Origin: Rubrivivax sp.
GTDB taxonomy: Bacteria > Pseudomonadota > Gammaproteobacteria > Burkholderiales > Burkholderiaceae_C
DNA length: 64,000 nt
Direction: 5' to 3'
Assembly (NCBI GenBank): GCA_016789955.1
Contig: JAEUPB010000098.1
Coordinates: 16,476 to 80,475, forward strand
Shown here: in pieces, positions 52,946 to 61,616 of the stretch
How the letters are laid out: every line of letters begins with the position of its first letter
How positions within the stretch are numbered: the stretch's first letter is position 1
Made by a program: the position numbers and the translations under genes
Notes under the pieces: model-generated
Databases searched by the model: none
What the model was told of the DNA's origin: nothing
Seen by the model: only the letters and a program-made list of their open reading frames with translations

Positions 52946-53918
52946 CGATCTGATCGTCGATCCGGACATCGCTCCGCAGCGGGTGTCCGACGGCGGAGCG
53001 CTTGGCCCGGCCACGGCCACCGTCCTCGGCAAGCCCGCTGCCGGCGTCTCGCCATGGCAGGAAGCCTGGCGGCGCTTCAAGCGCCACCGGCTCGCGTACT
53101 GGAGCCTGTGGGTGCTGGCGCTGCTGGCGCTGGCCGTGCTGCTGGGGCCGCTGGCCTACAAGGTCGGCATCAACGACGTCGACTTCAAGGCGCGGCTGGC
53201 CTCGCCGGGCGGCAGCCATCCGTTCGGCACCGACGACCTCGGCCGCGACCTGCTGGCGCGCATGCTGTACGGCGGCCGCATCAGCCTCGCGGTGGGGCTG
53301 GCGGCGATGCTGATGGCGCTCACCGTCGGCGTGCTGGTCGGCGCGCTGGCGGGCATGGCGCGCGGCTGGGTGGACGCCGCGCTGATGTGGGTCACCGACC
53401 TGTTCCTCAGCCTGCCGCAGCTGCCGGTGCTGCTGCTGCTGATCTTCCTGTTCCGCGAGCCGCTGAAACAGGCCTTCGGGCTGGAAGCCGGCATCTTCCT
53501 GCTCATCGTGCTGGTGATCGGCGGCTTCCGCTGGATGCCGGTGGCGCGTCTGGTGCGCGCGCAGTTCTTCAGCCTGCGCGAGAAGGAGTTCGTCGAGGCG
53601 GCTCGCGCGCTCGGCGCCTCGACACCGCGGCAGGTGGTGCGGCACATCCTGCCCAACAGCCTCGGCCCGGTGATCGTGGCCGCCACCATCGACGTGGCCG
53701 CGGCCATCATCGCCGAGAGCACGCTGTCGTTCCTCGGCCTCGGCTTCCCGCCCGACATCCCGACCTGGGGGCGCATCCTGTACGACTCGCGCGACTACAT
53801 GGACTTGGCGATGCACTGGGCGCTGTTCCCGGGCCTGGCGATCTTCGTCACGGTGCTCACGATCAACTTCATCGGCGACGGGCTGCGCGACGCGCTCGAT
53901 CCGCGACGGGTGCTCTGA
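52911..53918 (+). CDS. ABC transporter permease (DppC/OppC type)
   Basis: 335 residues with an N-terminal ~50-residue cytoplasmic tail, then HPFGTDDLGRDLLARMLYG, a DppC hallmark, and EAA-loop AARALGASTPRQVVRHILPNSLGP. Inner-membrane partner of the DppB-type permease. Its 35-base overlap with that gene and TGATG link to the ATPase indicate one operon. Confidence 0.94.
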   Translation: MAGSTRESATADDLIVDPDIAPQRVSDGGALGPATATVLGKPAAGVSPWQEAWRRFKRHRLAYWSLWVLALLALAVLLGPLAYKVGINDVDFKARLASPGGSHPFGTDDLGRDLLARMLYGGRISLAVGLAAMLMALTVGVLVGALAGMARGWVDAALMWVTDLFLSLPQLPVLLLLIFLFREPLKQAFGLEAGIFLLIVLVIGGFRWMPVARLVRAQFFSLREKEFVEAARALGASTPRQVVRHILPNSLGPVIVAATIDVAAAIIAESTLSFLGLGFPPDIPTWGRILYDSRDYMDLAMHWALFPGLAIFVTVLTINFIGDGLRDALDPRRVL

Positions 53919-54910
53919 TGGCGCTGCTCGACATCCGCGGCCTGAAGACGCACTTCAAGACCGACGACGGCTGGCTGCACGCCGTCGACGGCGTCGACAT
54001 CGCGATCGACGCGGGCGAGACCGTCTGCGTGGTGGGCGAATCGGGCTGCGGCAAGAGCGTCACCGCCAAGACGGTGATGAAGCTGATCGACATGCCCCCG
54101 GGGAAGATCGTCGCCGGGCAGGTGCTGTGGAAGGGCCGCGACCTGGTGCCGCTCTCCCCGCAGGAGATGCAGAAGATCCGCGCCAAGGAGATCTCGATCA
54201 TCTTCCAGGAGCCGATGACGAGCCTGAACCCGGTGTTCACCGTCGGCGAGCAGATCGCCGAGAGCGTGCGGCTGCACGAGGGCCTCTCCAAGCGCGAGGC
54301 ACTGGACCGAGCGGTGGAGATGCTCAAGCTCGTCAACATCCCCACGCCCGAGCGACGGGTGAAGGACTACCCGCACCAGTTCTCCGGCGGCATGCGGCAG
54401 CGCGTGATGATCGCCATCGCGCTGGCCTGCAACCCGCAGCTCGTCATCGCCGACGAGCCGACCACCGCGCTGGACGTGACGATCCAGGCGCAGATCCTCG
54501 ACCTGCTGGCCGACCTGAAGCAGCGCCTGGGCATGGCGGTGATGCTGATCACCCACGCGATGGGCGTGGTGGCCGAGGTGGCGCAGCGCGTGGTGGTGAT
54601 GTACGCCGGCAAGGTGGTGGAGGAAGCGCCGGTGGCTGAACTCTTCGGCAACCCGAAGCACCCCTACACGCAGGGCCTGATCCGCTCGATCCCGCGCATC
54701 GATACGGCCGCCACGCACAAGGTGCGGCTCGAGGCCATTCCCGGCACCGTGCCCAAGCTGATCGCGCCGGCCGAAGGCTGCCGCTTCGCCGGCCGCTGCA
54801 AGCACGCCTCGCCGGCGTGCAGCAGCGCCACGCCGCCGCTGATCGAGGTGGCACCAGGGCACAAGGTGGCCTGCGTCCTGCATCCCACGCCGATGAGGGT
54901 GGCGGCATGA
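53918..54910 (+). CDS. ABC transporter ATP-binding protein (OppD/DppD type)
   Basis: 330 residues. Walker [10 protein letters not shown]-loop [12 protein letters not shown], signature [15 protein letters not shown], Walker [14 protein letters not shown] and H-loop [12 protein letters not shown], where Ala-Met replaces the usual Asp-Leu after the His. The C-terminal oligopeptide-transporter extension with [14 protein letters not shown] binds an Fe-S cluster in relatives. Confidence 0.95.
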   Translation: MALLDIRGLKTHFKTDDGWLHAVDGVDIAIDAGETVCVVGESGCGKSVTAKTVMKLIDMPPGKIVAGQVLWKGRDLVPLSPQEMQKIRAKEISIIFQEPMTSLNPVFTVGEQIAESVRLHEGLSKREALDRAVEMLKLVNIPTPERRVKDYPHQFSGGMRQRVMIAIALACNPQLVIADEPTTALDVTIQAQILDLLADLKQRLGMAVMLITHAMGVVAEVAQRVVVMYAGKVVEEAPVAELFGNPKHPYTQGLIRSIPRIDTAATHKVRLEAIPGTVPKLIAPAEGCRFAGRCKHASPACSSATPPLIEVAPGHKVACVLHPTPMRVAA

Positions 54911-55932
54911 ATGCGGTGATCGACGCGAAGCCCGGCGCAGGCTTCGCGCCCGCGGGCGGCGCGAAGCCGCTTCTGCAGGTGAAGAACCTCGTCAAGCAGT
55001 TCCCCATCCGCGGCGGGCTGCTGCAGCGCGTGGTCGACCGCGTGCACGCGGTGGACGGCGTGAGCTTCGACCTCGCCGAGGGCGAGACGCTGGGCGTGGT
55101 GGGCGAGTCGGGCTGCGGCAAGAGCACCACCGGCCGCTGCGTGCTGCGGCTGATCGAGCCCACGTCGGGCGAGGTGTGGTTCCAGGGCCGCAACGTCACC
55201 GCGCTCGACAAGGCCGAGCTGCGCGCGCTGGCGCGCGACATGCAGATCATCTTCCAGGACCCGTTCGCCAGCCTGAACCCGCGCATGACGGTGGGCTCGA
55301 TCATCGGCGAGGGCTTGGTCATCCACGGCCTGGCCAGCAACGCGCGCGAGATCGGCGAGCGCGTGGCGCAGCTGCTCACCACGGTGGGCCTGTCGGCCGA
55401 CCACATGCGGCGCTACCCGCACGAGTTCTCCGGCGGGCAGCGGCAGCGCATCGGCATTGCGCGGGCGCTGGCGGTGAATCCGAAGATGATCGTCTGCGAC
55501 GAGGCGGTGAGCGCGCTCGATGTCTCGATCCAGGCGCAGGTGATCAACCTGCTGGAAGACCTGCAGGCGCAATTCCAGCTCACCTACATGTTCATCGCGC
55601 ACGACCTCTCGGTGGTGGAGCACATCAGCGACCGCGTGGCGGTGATGTACCTCGGCCGCATCGTCGAGATCGCGCCGGCCAACAAGCTCTACACGAATCC
55701 GCTGCACCCCTACACCGAGGCGCTGCTGTCGGCGGTGCCGATCCCCGACCCGCAGGTCAAGCGTCAGCGCATCGTGCTGCAGGGCGATGTGCCCAGCCCC
55801 ATCCACCCGCCGCCGGGCTGCCACTTCCACACCCGCTGCTCGATCGCGCAGAAGGGCCTGTGCGACAAGCAGCGGCCCGAGCTGGAGCAGAGCAGCCAAG
55901 GGCACTGGGTCGCCTGCCACCTGCGCGGGTAA
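54907..55932 (+). CDS. ABC transporter ATP-binding protein (OppF/DppF type)
   Basis: 341 residues. Walker [23 protein letters not shown], signature [15 protein letters not shown] and Walker [14 protein letters not shown] with the [12 protein letters not shown]-loop. The C-terminal extension ends [18 protein letters not shown], again cluster-binding-like. Overlaps the OppD-type gene by ATGA. Second ATPase of the importer; the operon probably ends here or with the RTX gene 21 bases on. Confidence 0.95.
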   Translation: MNAVIDAKPGAGFAPAGGAKPLLQVKNLVKQFPIRGGLLQRVVDRVHAVDGVSFDLAEGETLGVVGESGCGKSTTGRCVLRLIEPTSGEVWFQGRNVTALDKAELRALARDMQIIFQDPFASLNPRMTVGSIIGEGLVIHGLASNAREIGERVAQLLTTVGLSADHMRRYPHEFSGGQRQRIGIARALAVNPKMIVCDEAVSALDVSIQAQVINLLEDLQAQFQLTYMFIAHDLSVVEHISDRVAVMYLGRIVEIAPANKLYTNPLHPYTEALLSAVPIPDPQVKRQRIVLQGDVPSPIHPPPGCHFHTRCSIAQKGLCDKQRPELEQSSQGHWVACHLRG

Positions 55933-55953
55933 CGCGACCCGGGGCCGGTCGCG

Positions 55954-56723
55954 ATGGCCACGGCACCCCCCTCTTCGTCCTCGGCCGCATCACGCTGGCG
56001 GCCCTGCCGTCCACGCCGCTCGCTGCGGACGACGGCATCAACCAAGTCTACAGCGTCGACCTGGATCTTGACGGCGCGAGCGACCTGGTGGTGGCCTCCG
56101 AACGCCTCGTCGGCACGCCCGGGGACGACGAAATCGCCGGCTTTGACGGCAACGACCGGCTCGACGGCGACGGTGGGATCGATCTGGCACGTTACGCGGC
56201 CCGGCGTGCCGAGGCCCACGTCGTGAAGACCGCCGACGGCTGGTCCGTCTCCAGCGCGGCTGACGGCAGCGACGCGCTGACCGGTGTCGAGCGCCTCCGG
56301 TTCGCCGACACGCACGTCGCACTCGACCTCGCCGGCCATGCCGGCAGCGTCGCGAAGATCCTGGGCGCGCTGTTCGGCAAGGCCTCGCTGGCCAACGCCG
56401 TCTACGCCGGCATCGGCCTGTCGCTGCTCGATGGCGGCATGTCCTACGCCGACCTGGTCACGCTGGCGGTCTCCAGCGACGCCTTCGTGCAGCTCGCCGG
56501 CGGCCGCACGCACGGGCAGTTCGTCGACCTCGTCTACCGAAACGTCGTCGGCAGCGCCCCCGACGCGCTGCAGCGCGGCCACTTTGTGGGCCTGCTCGAG
56601 CGAGGCGAGCAGACCCAGGCGTCACTGGCGCTGCTGGCCGCCGAGACGGCGCTGAACGCCCAGCAGATCGAAATGGCCGCGCTCGCGCTCGTCGGCCTGC
56701 CCTACGAGCCTTTCGGCACCTGA
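55954..56723 (+). CDS. Small RTX/DUF4214-type protein with an uncertain or broken N-terminus
   Basis: The supported frame ends at TGA 56721-56723. It contains an FG-GAP-like DLDLDGASDLVVASERLV, RTX-type DGNDRLDGDGG (calcium-binding nonapeptide style) and a DUF4214 C-terminal domain (GQFVDLVYRNVVGSAPDALQ and later residues) typical of type I secreted proteins. In-frame starts are only GTG at 56088/56091. ATG 55954 lies in another frame and would join if the C6 run at 55966-55971 had one more C, giving MATAPPLFVLGRI. So either a GTG-initiated ~211-residue protein or a frameshifted ~257-residue one. No secretion genes nearby. Confidence 0.6.
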
Positions 56724-57868
56724 GCGCGCGCCGCGTTGATCTTCTTCAGCTTGCCCGCGTAGATCGCCGTCTGCTCGCGCGTCGTGCTGTTCTCGATCGC
56801 CTTCTCGAGGTGCTCGCGCGCCGAGCGCGTCTCGCCGAGGTTCCACAGCGCCACCGCCAGCCAGAAATGGAACTCGTGATAGTCGGAGCCGTGATCGAGC
56901 TCGCGCTCGAACAGCCGCGCCGCGCGCCGGTAGTCGCCGGCCTGCAGCGCCAGCTGGCCTTCGCGGAACAGCGCGAACGGCGCCACGGGCTGCAGCCGGC
57001 GAAGCTCGGCGGCGTAGACGTCCGCTTCCGCGCCGCGGCCCTGGCGCTGCAGCGACAGCACGAGGTTGCCCAGCACATGCACGTTGCCCGGCTCGGCGGC
57101 CAGCGCGGTGCGGAACACGGCCTCGGCCTGCGGGTAGGCGCCGCGCTTCTGGTAGACCACGCCCAGCGTGTTGTAGGAGGTCCAGAAGCGGCGGTCCTGC
57201 AGCACGGCGGCGCGCGCCCAGGCGTACGCATCGTCGAGGCGGCCGGCGGCCAGCGCCTCGGCGGCGCGGTTGTTCATGAACATCGCGACGATGCGCGACT
57301 CGTCGATCGACTGCGTGCGCACGCGGCGCCCGTCGCGCACCGGCAGGAAGTCGATCGTGACCCATTCGCTGGTGCCCGAATACCAGCCGCCCAGCTGCGC
57401 CCGCGGGCCGATCGAGAGGTTCACGTGGCCGACGAACAGGTACAGGTCGCCGCTGCGCTCCCAGGACTCCTCGGCCGGCACGGTGTTGAAGCGCACCTCC
57501 AGGCCCACTTCGCGCGCCACCGCGGCCGTCATGATCACCAGCGACAGGCAGTTGCCCGAGCGCGCCTCGAAGGCCTCGCGCGCATTGCGGGTGCGCGCGC
57601 TGTCGTACTCCAGCGACAGCTGACCGCGGGTGTACAGCGCGTCGGTCAGGGCGGGCACGAGACCACGGCTGCGCGCCTGCGCCAGCACCTCGCGGCGCAC
57701 GTAGGCGCGCATCGCGTCGTCGAGGGCGAAGACGTCGTCGGCACTCGCCCGCACGCTCGGCGGGCCGAACAGCTCGTCGGCCAGCAGCGGGTGCTTCAGC
57801 TCGGGGGGATCGACCGACGCGCAGCCGGCCAGCAGCAGCACGGTGAACAGCAGGGACAGCAGTCTCAT
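56702..57868 (-). CDS. Lipoprotein with transglutaminase-like and TPR domains
   Basis: 388 residues. Signal with lipobox LLLAGC, so membrane-anchored. Residues ~60-200 resemble a transglutaminase-like cysteine domain: Cys in EARSGNCLSLVIMTAAV and a His in FVGHVNLS. Residues ~215-380 hold TPR-like repeats (YNTLGVVYQKRGAYPQAEAV, LAVALWNLGETRSAREHL). The 3' end overlaps the RTX gene by 22 bp. May process or scaffold envelope proteins. Last in the leftward set after the btu genes but 102 bp from its neighbour, so possibly separate. Confidence 0.85.
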   Translation of the reverse strand: MRLLSLLFTVLLLAGCASVDPPELKHPLLADELFGPPSVRASADDVFALDDAMRAYVRREVLAQARSRGLVPALTDALYTRGQLSLEYDSARTRNAREAFEARSGNCLSLVIMTAAVAREVGLEVRFNTVPAEESWERSGDLYLFVGHVNLSIGPRAQLGGWYSGTSEWVTIDFLPVRDGRRVRTQSIDESRIVAMFMNNRAAEALAAGRLDDAYAWARAAVLQDRRFWTSYNTLGVVYQKRGAYPQAEAVFRTALAAEPGNVHVLGNLVLSLQRQGRGAEADVYAAELRRLQPVAPFALFREGQLALQAGDYRRAARLFERELDHGSDYHEFHFWLAVALWNLGETRSAREHLEKAIENSTTREQTAIYAGKLKKINAARAQVPKGS

Positions 57869-57970
57869 GGCGCAACTCCACGCGCGGCCGGACGGCGCCG
57901 CAGCGTCGGCGGCATGGTCCGCCAGTGCGTGGCCGGCGTCAATGGAGGCCGGCATCGGCGGTGGCCGCCG

Positions 57971-58768
57971 TCAACGGCGGCCAGTGGCCCACTCCGCGAA
58001 CAACTGGTGCAGCTGCTCGACACCGTCGGTCAGCGCCGCGGGCCCCGGTTGCAGGATGTCGCACGACTTGATCTCGTGCAACCGCCCGTCGCGCACCGCC
58101 GGCACGGACGCGAACGCCGGTCGTGCGGCCACGCGCTCGGGGCGGAACTTCTTGCCGCACCACGAGCCGACGATCAGCTCGGGCGCCCGCGCAGCGACAG
58201 TCGCGGCATCGGGCACGATGCGGTCACGCCCCATCGGCTGGTGCGCAAGCTCGGGAAACACGTCGTCGCCGCCGGCCACGGCCATCAGCTCCGACACCCA
58301 GCGGATGGCGCTGATCATCGGCTCGTCCCACTCCTCGAAGTAGACGCGCGGGCGGCGCGGCCAGGCGGCGGCCTCTGCGGCGATCTCGCGGTGGTGCGCC
58401 TCGTTGGCCACGAGCCAGGCCTCGGCGCGCTCGTGCGCGCCCACCAGCGCGGCCACCAGGCGCATCGTCGCGCGGATCTCGGCGATGCTGCGCTGGTTGG
58501 TGACGAGCACGTTCAACCCGGCGCGGATCAGCTTGTCGGCGAGTGCCGCCTGCATGTCGGAGAAGCCGATCACGAGGTCGGGCTCGAGCGCGACGATGCG
58601 GTCGATCTTGCCGTCGAGGAAGGCGCTGACGCGCGGCTTCTCCTGTCGCGCCCGCCGCGGCCGCACCGTGTAGCCGCTGATGCCGACGATGCGCGCCTCC
58701 TCGCCGAGCAGGTACAGCCACTCGGTGGTCTCCTCGGTGAGACAGACGATGCGCTGCGGGCCGGTCAT
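57971..58768 (-). CDS. Cobalamin-binding BtuF-like protein without a signal peptide
   Basis: 265 residues of the periplasmic-binding-protein-like fold used by BtuF (RIVCLTEETTEWLYLLGEE, PDLVIGFSDMQAALADKLI, DILQPGPAALTDGV). It begins directly at the fold with no signal sequence or upstream in-frame signal, so it should be cytosolic. It lies 112 bp after btuD in the btu operon. It may handle or sense corrinoids inside the cell, unlike the true periplasmic BtuF at 60702. Function uncertain. Confidence 0.82.
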   Translation of the reverse strand: MTGPQRIVCLTEETTEWLYLLGEEARIVGISGYTVRPRRARQEKPRVSAFLDGKIDRIVALEPDLVIGFSDMQAALADKLIRAGLNVLVTNQRSIAEIRATMRLVAALVGAHERAEAWLVANEAHHREIAAEAAAWPRRPRVYFEEWDEPMISAIRWVSELMAVAGGDDVFPELAHQPMGRDRIVPDAATVAARAPELIVGSWCGKKFRPERVAARPAFASVPAVRDGRLHEIKSCDILQPGPAALTDGVEQLHQLFAEWATGRR

Positions 58769-58880
58769 CGAAAGGTGCGGGAAGGTTCGACGCGGGTCGG
58801 GATCATCGGTGATCCGGTCACTAGGCAACCTACGCGTCGTCGGCGCTCCGGTGTGAGCGCTGTGGAGCGGCCATGCGCGC

Positions 58881-59672
58881 TCACGCCGGAACGACCACCC
58901 AGCGCGTGCCATCGGGCCGGGCCACCGGCTCGATCGTGAAGGCGTGGCCGAAGGTGGCCACCAGCGCCGAGCGCAGCGTGGCGTCGGACGGTGCGCCGTC
59001 GGCGGCGACGCGGCCGCCGTCCATCACCACCACGCGCGGCGCGGCCAGCGCGAGCGTCAGGTCGTGCAGCACCACCGCGGCGGCAGCGCCAGCCTGCGCG
59101 CGCCGTGCGAGGCTGGCCAGCAGCGCGCGCTGGTGCGGGGCGTCGAGGTGGGCCGTGGGCTCGTCGAGCAGCAGCACCGGCGCGTCCATGGCCCACACGC
59201 GGGCCAGCAGCACGCGCTGGCGCTCGCCGCCGGAGAGTTCACCCAGGCGGCGATCGGCATGCTCGCGGCTGGCGGTCTCGTCCATCGCGGCATCGACGGC
59301 GGCCTCGTCCTCGGCCGACACCGCGCCGAACAGGCCGTGGCGGGGCAGGCGCCCGAGGCGGACCACGTCGCGCGCAGCGATATCGCCGTCGGCCTCGCCC
59401 TGCTGCGACAGCCAGGCCACCTGTCGCGCCCGCTCGCGCGCCGACCAGTCGGCGAGCAGCCGCCCCTGCAGGCACACCTCGCCTCGCCAGCTCGGCAGCA
59501 GGCCGGCCAGCGCCAGCAGCAGGCTGCTCTTGCCGGCCCCGTTCGGCCCCACCACCGCGGCCCACTCGCCGGCGCGCAGGCCCAGCGTGACCCCGTCGAC
59601 GACGTCGCGAGCGCCCCGCCGCACGTGCACGTCGCGCATCTCGATCGGCAGGGCCCGACGAAGTGCGGTCAT
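58881..59672 (-). CDS. btuD: Cobalamin/haem-type ABC importer ATP-binding protein
   Basis: 263 residues. Walker A GPNGAGKSS, signature LSGGERQRVLLARV, Walker B VLLLDEPTAHLD and the H-loop VLHDLTLALA are complete; FecE/BtuD family. The start overlaps the permease stop by ATGA. Powers vitamin B12 uptake across the inner membrane. Gene symbol from operon context. Confidence 0.9.
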   Translation of the reverse strand: MTALRRALPIEMRDVHVRRGARDVVDGVTLGLRAGEWAAVVGPNGAGKSSLLLALAGLLPSWRGEVCLQGRLLADWSARERARQVAWLSQQGEADGDIAARDVVRLGRLPRHGLFGAVSAEDEAAVDAAMDETASREHADRRLGELSGGERQRVLLARVWAMDAPVLLLDEPTAHLDAPHQRALLASLARRAQAGAAAAVVLHDLTLALAAPRVVVMDGGRVAADGAPSDATLRSALVATFGHAFTIEPVARPDGTRWVVVPA

Positions 59673-60670
59673 GGCCCCTGCCGATGCAAGAGCCGCATCA
59701 GGAACAGCCCACCGAGCACCGCGGTGAGGATGCCCACCGGCAGTTCCTCCGGCGCGATCACCGTGCGCGCCATGAGGTCCGCCGCCATCAGCAGCACCGC
59801 GCCGGCCAGCGACGACAGCGCCAGCAAGGCCGCGTGCCGCACCGTCACCCAGCGGCGCACCAGGTGCGGCGACACCAGGCCGACGAAGGCCACCAGCCCC
59901 GCCTGCGCCACCGCCGTGCCGGTGGCCAGCGCCATCAGCGCCACCAGCACCAGCCGCAGCCGCGCCACCGGCAACCCGAGGCTCGCGGCGCCGCCTTCGC
60001 CCAGCACCAGCGCGTCGAGCACGCGGGCCAGCGCCATGGAGGCCGGCAGCACCACCGCCAGCACCGCCGCCATCAGGCCGACACTGGGCCAGCCGAAGAA
60101 GCCCGTGGTGCCGAGCAGGAACACCTGCTTGCCGCGCATCGCCTCGGGCGCCGCGAGCAGCACCAGGTCGGCCACCGCGGTCAGCAGCACGCCCACCACC
60201 ACGCCCGAGAGCAGCAGCACCGTGCGCCGGCCGGCGCCACGCGCGAGCACCAGCGTCAAGGCCACTCCCGCCAGCGCGCCCGCGAACGCCGCGGCGACTA
60301 GCCCGGTGCGCACCAGCAGCTCGGCGTTCGCCAGGCCGATCACCGATCCCAGCAGTCCGCCCGCGGCCAGCACCAGCACCACGGCCAGGCCTGCGCCGGC
60401 GGCCGAACCCAGCAGGTAGGGGTCGGCCAGCGGGTTGCGGAACACGCCCTGCGCGAGTGCCCCCGAGAGCCCGAGCAGCGCCCCGGCCAGCGCTGCACCC
60501 AGCGTGCGCGGCGCGCGGATCGCGGTGATCAGCGGCCAGTCGTCGATCCACGCCAGCGACCACCCGTCGCTGCCCGCCAGCAGGCCGAGCAGCGCGATCC
60601 CCACCGCGGCCGCACCGAGCACCGCCACCAGCACGGCGGGCGATCGGTGGCGGGCGGCGGCGACGCTCAT
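59669..60670 (-). CDS. btuC: Cobalamin ABC importer permease
   Basis: 333 residues with about ten hydrophobic helices, FecCD/BtuC family. Family sequence includes RAPRTLGAALAGALLGLSGA, RNPLADPYLLGSAAGAG, FVGLVSPHLVRRW and PEELPVGILTAVLGG. Forms the dimeric channel of the importer. ATG 60670 is preferred over the longer upstream frame. Follows btuF by 31 bp. Confidence 0.92.
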   Translation of the reverse strand: MSVAAARHRSPAVLVAVLGAAAVGIALLGLLAGSDGWSLAWIDDWPLITAIRAPRTLGAALAGALLGLSGALAQGVFRNPLADPYLLGSAAGAGLAVVLVLAAGGLLGSVIGLANAELLVRTGLVAAAFAGALAGVALTLVLARGAGRRTVLLLSGVVVGVLLTAVADLVLLAAPEAMRGKQVFLLGTTGFFGWPSVGLMAAVLAVVLPASMALARVLDALVLGEGGAASLGLPVARLRLVLVALMALATGTAVAQAGLVAFVGLVSPHLVRRWVTVRHAALLALSSLAGAVLLMAADLMARTVIAPEELPVGILTAVLGGLFLMRLLHRQGP

Positions 60671-60701
60671 CGCACAGACATCATCGCCGGACGATCGCCG
60701 C

Positions 60702-61616
60702 TCAGCGCGATGCGAAGCCGGCCAGGCAATCGGCGATCGCCTCGGCCGCATCGCCCAGTCGCGGGCCGGCGCGCACCAGCACGTCGCCGCGCGTCTCGTC
60801 GAACGCGCACACCTGCCGCGCCTGCAGCGCGGGCAGATGCTCCCAGCCGGGGCGGCGCGCGAGCTGGGCGGCGCTGCGCGTCGACGCCATGACGATCTGC
60901 GGCTGCGCGCGCACGACGAACTCCGGGTTCAGCTTCGGGAACGGGCCGAGCGCCGCTGGCACGATGTTCACGAGCCCGAGCCGCGCCAGCACCTCGCCGA
61001 TGAACGACGCCTCGCTGGCGGCATACGGCCCGTCGGACACCTCGACGTAGATGCGCTGCCCGCGCAGCGGTGCCGGCACGCGCGCCGCAGCCGCGGCGAT
61101 GCGCGCCTCGGCGCGCTGCCACAGCGCGTCGCCGGCGGCGGCATCGCCGAGCAGCACCGCCACCTGCTGCAGCACGCGGCGCGTCTCGGCCAGCGTGCGC
61201 GGCTCCAGCACCACCACGCGCACGCCCAGCGCTTCGAGCCGGTCGGTGGCACGCGCCGACTGCGCGGCCAGCACGACGTCGGGCCGGAGCGCCACGACGC
61301 GCTCGATCTGCGTGTCCTCCAGGCCGCCGACGCGCGGCACACTCGTCAGGACCGCCGCGGGCCAGTTCGAGTAGCGATCGACCCCGACGAGCCGCTCGCA
61401 CGCGCCCAACGCACACACCGCCTCGGTCAGCGACGGCAGCAGCGACACGATGCGCTGCGGCGGCGCCGGCAGCGTGATGCGGCGACCGCGGTCATCGGTG
61501 ATCGTGGTCGCGGCGCGCACCGGCGCGACAGCCATCAGCGCTGCGAGCAGCAGCATGAGCGCCACCAGTGCATCGCGCAGCCGTCGCGATCCAGGAGCCT
61601 GCGCGGCCGGCCTCAT
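60702..61616 (-). CDS. btuF: Periplasmic cobalamin-binding protein
   Basis: 304 residues. Signal peptide with core LVALMLLLAALMAVAPVRA, then the BtuF/FecB-like lobes (QRIVSLLPSLTEAVCALGA, RPDVVLAAQS). Its start overlaps the btuB stop by ATGA. It picks up B12 from BtuB and passes it to BtuCD. Normal length. Confidence 0.9.
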   Translation of the reverse strand: MRPAAQAPGSRRLRDALVALMLLLAALMAVAPVRAATTITDDRGRRITLPAPPQRIVSLLPSLTEAVCALGACERLVGVDRYSNWPAAVLTSVPRVGGLEDTQIERVVALRPDVVLAAQSARATDRLEALGVRVVVLEPRTLAETRRVLQQVAVLLGDAAAGDALWQRAEARIAAAAARVPAPLRGQRIYVEVSDGPYAASEASFIGEVLARLGLVNIVPAALGPFPKLNPEFVVRAQPQIVMASTRSAAQLARRPGWEHLPALQARQVCAFDETRGDVLVRAGPRLGDAAEAIADCLAGFASR

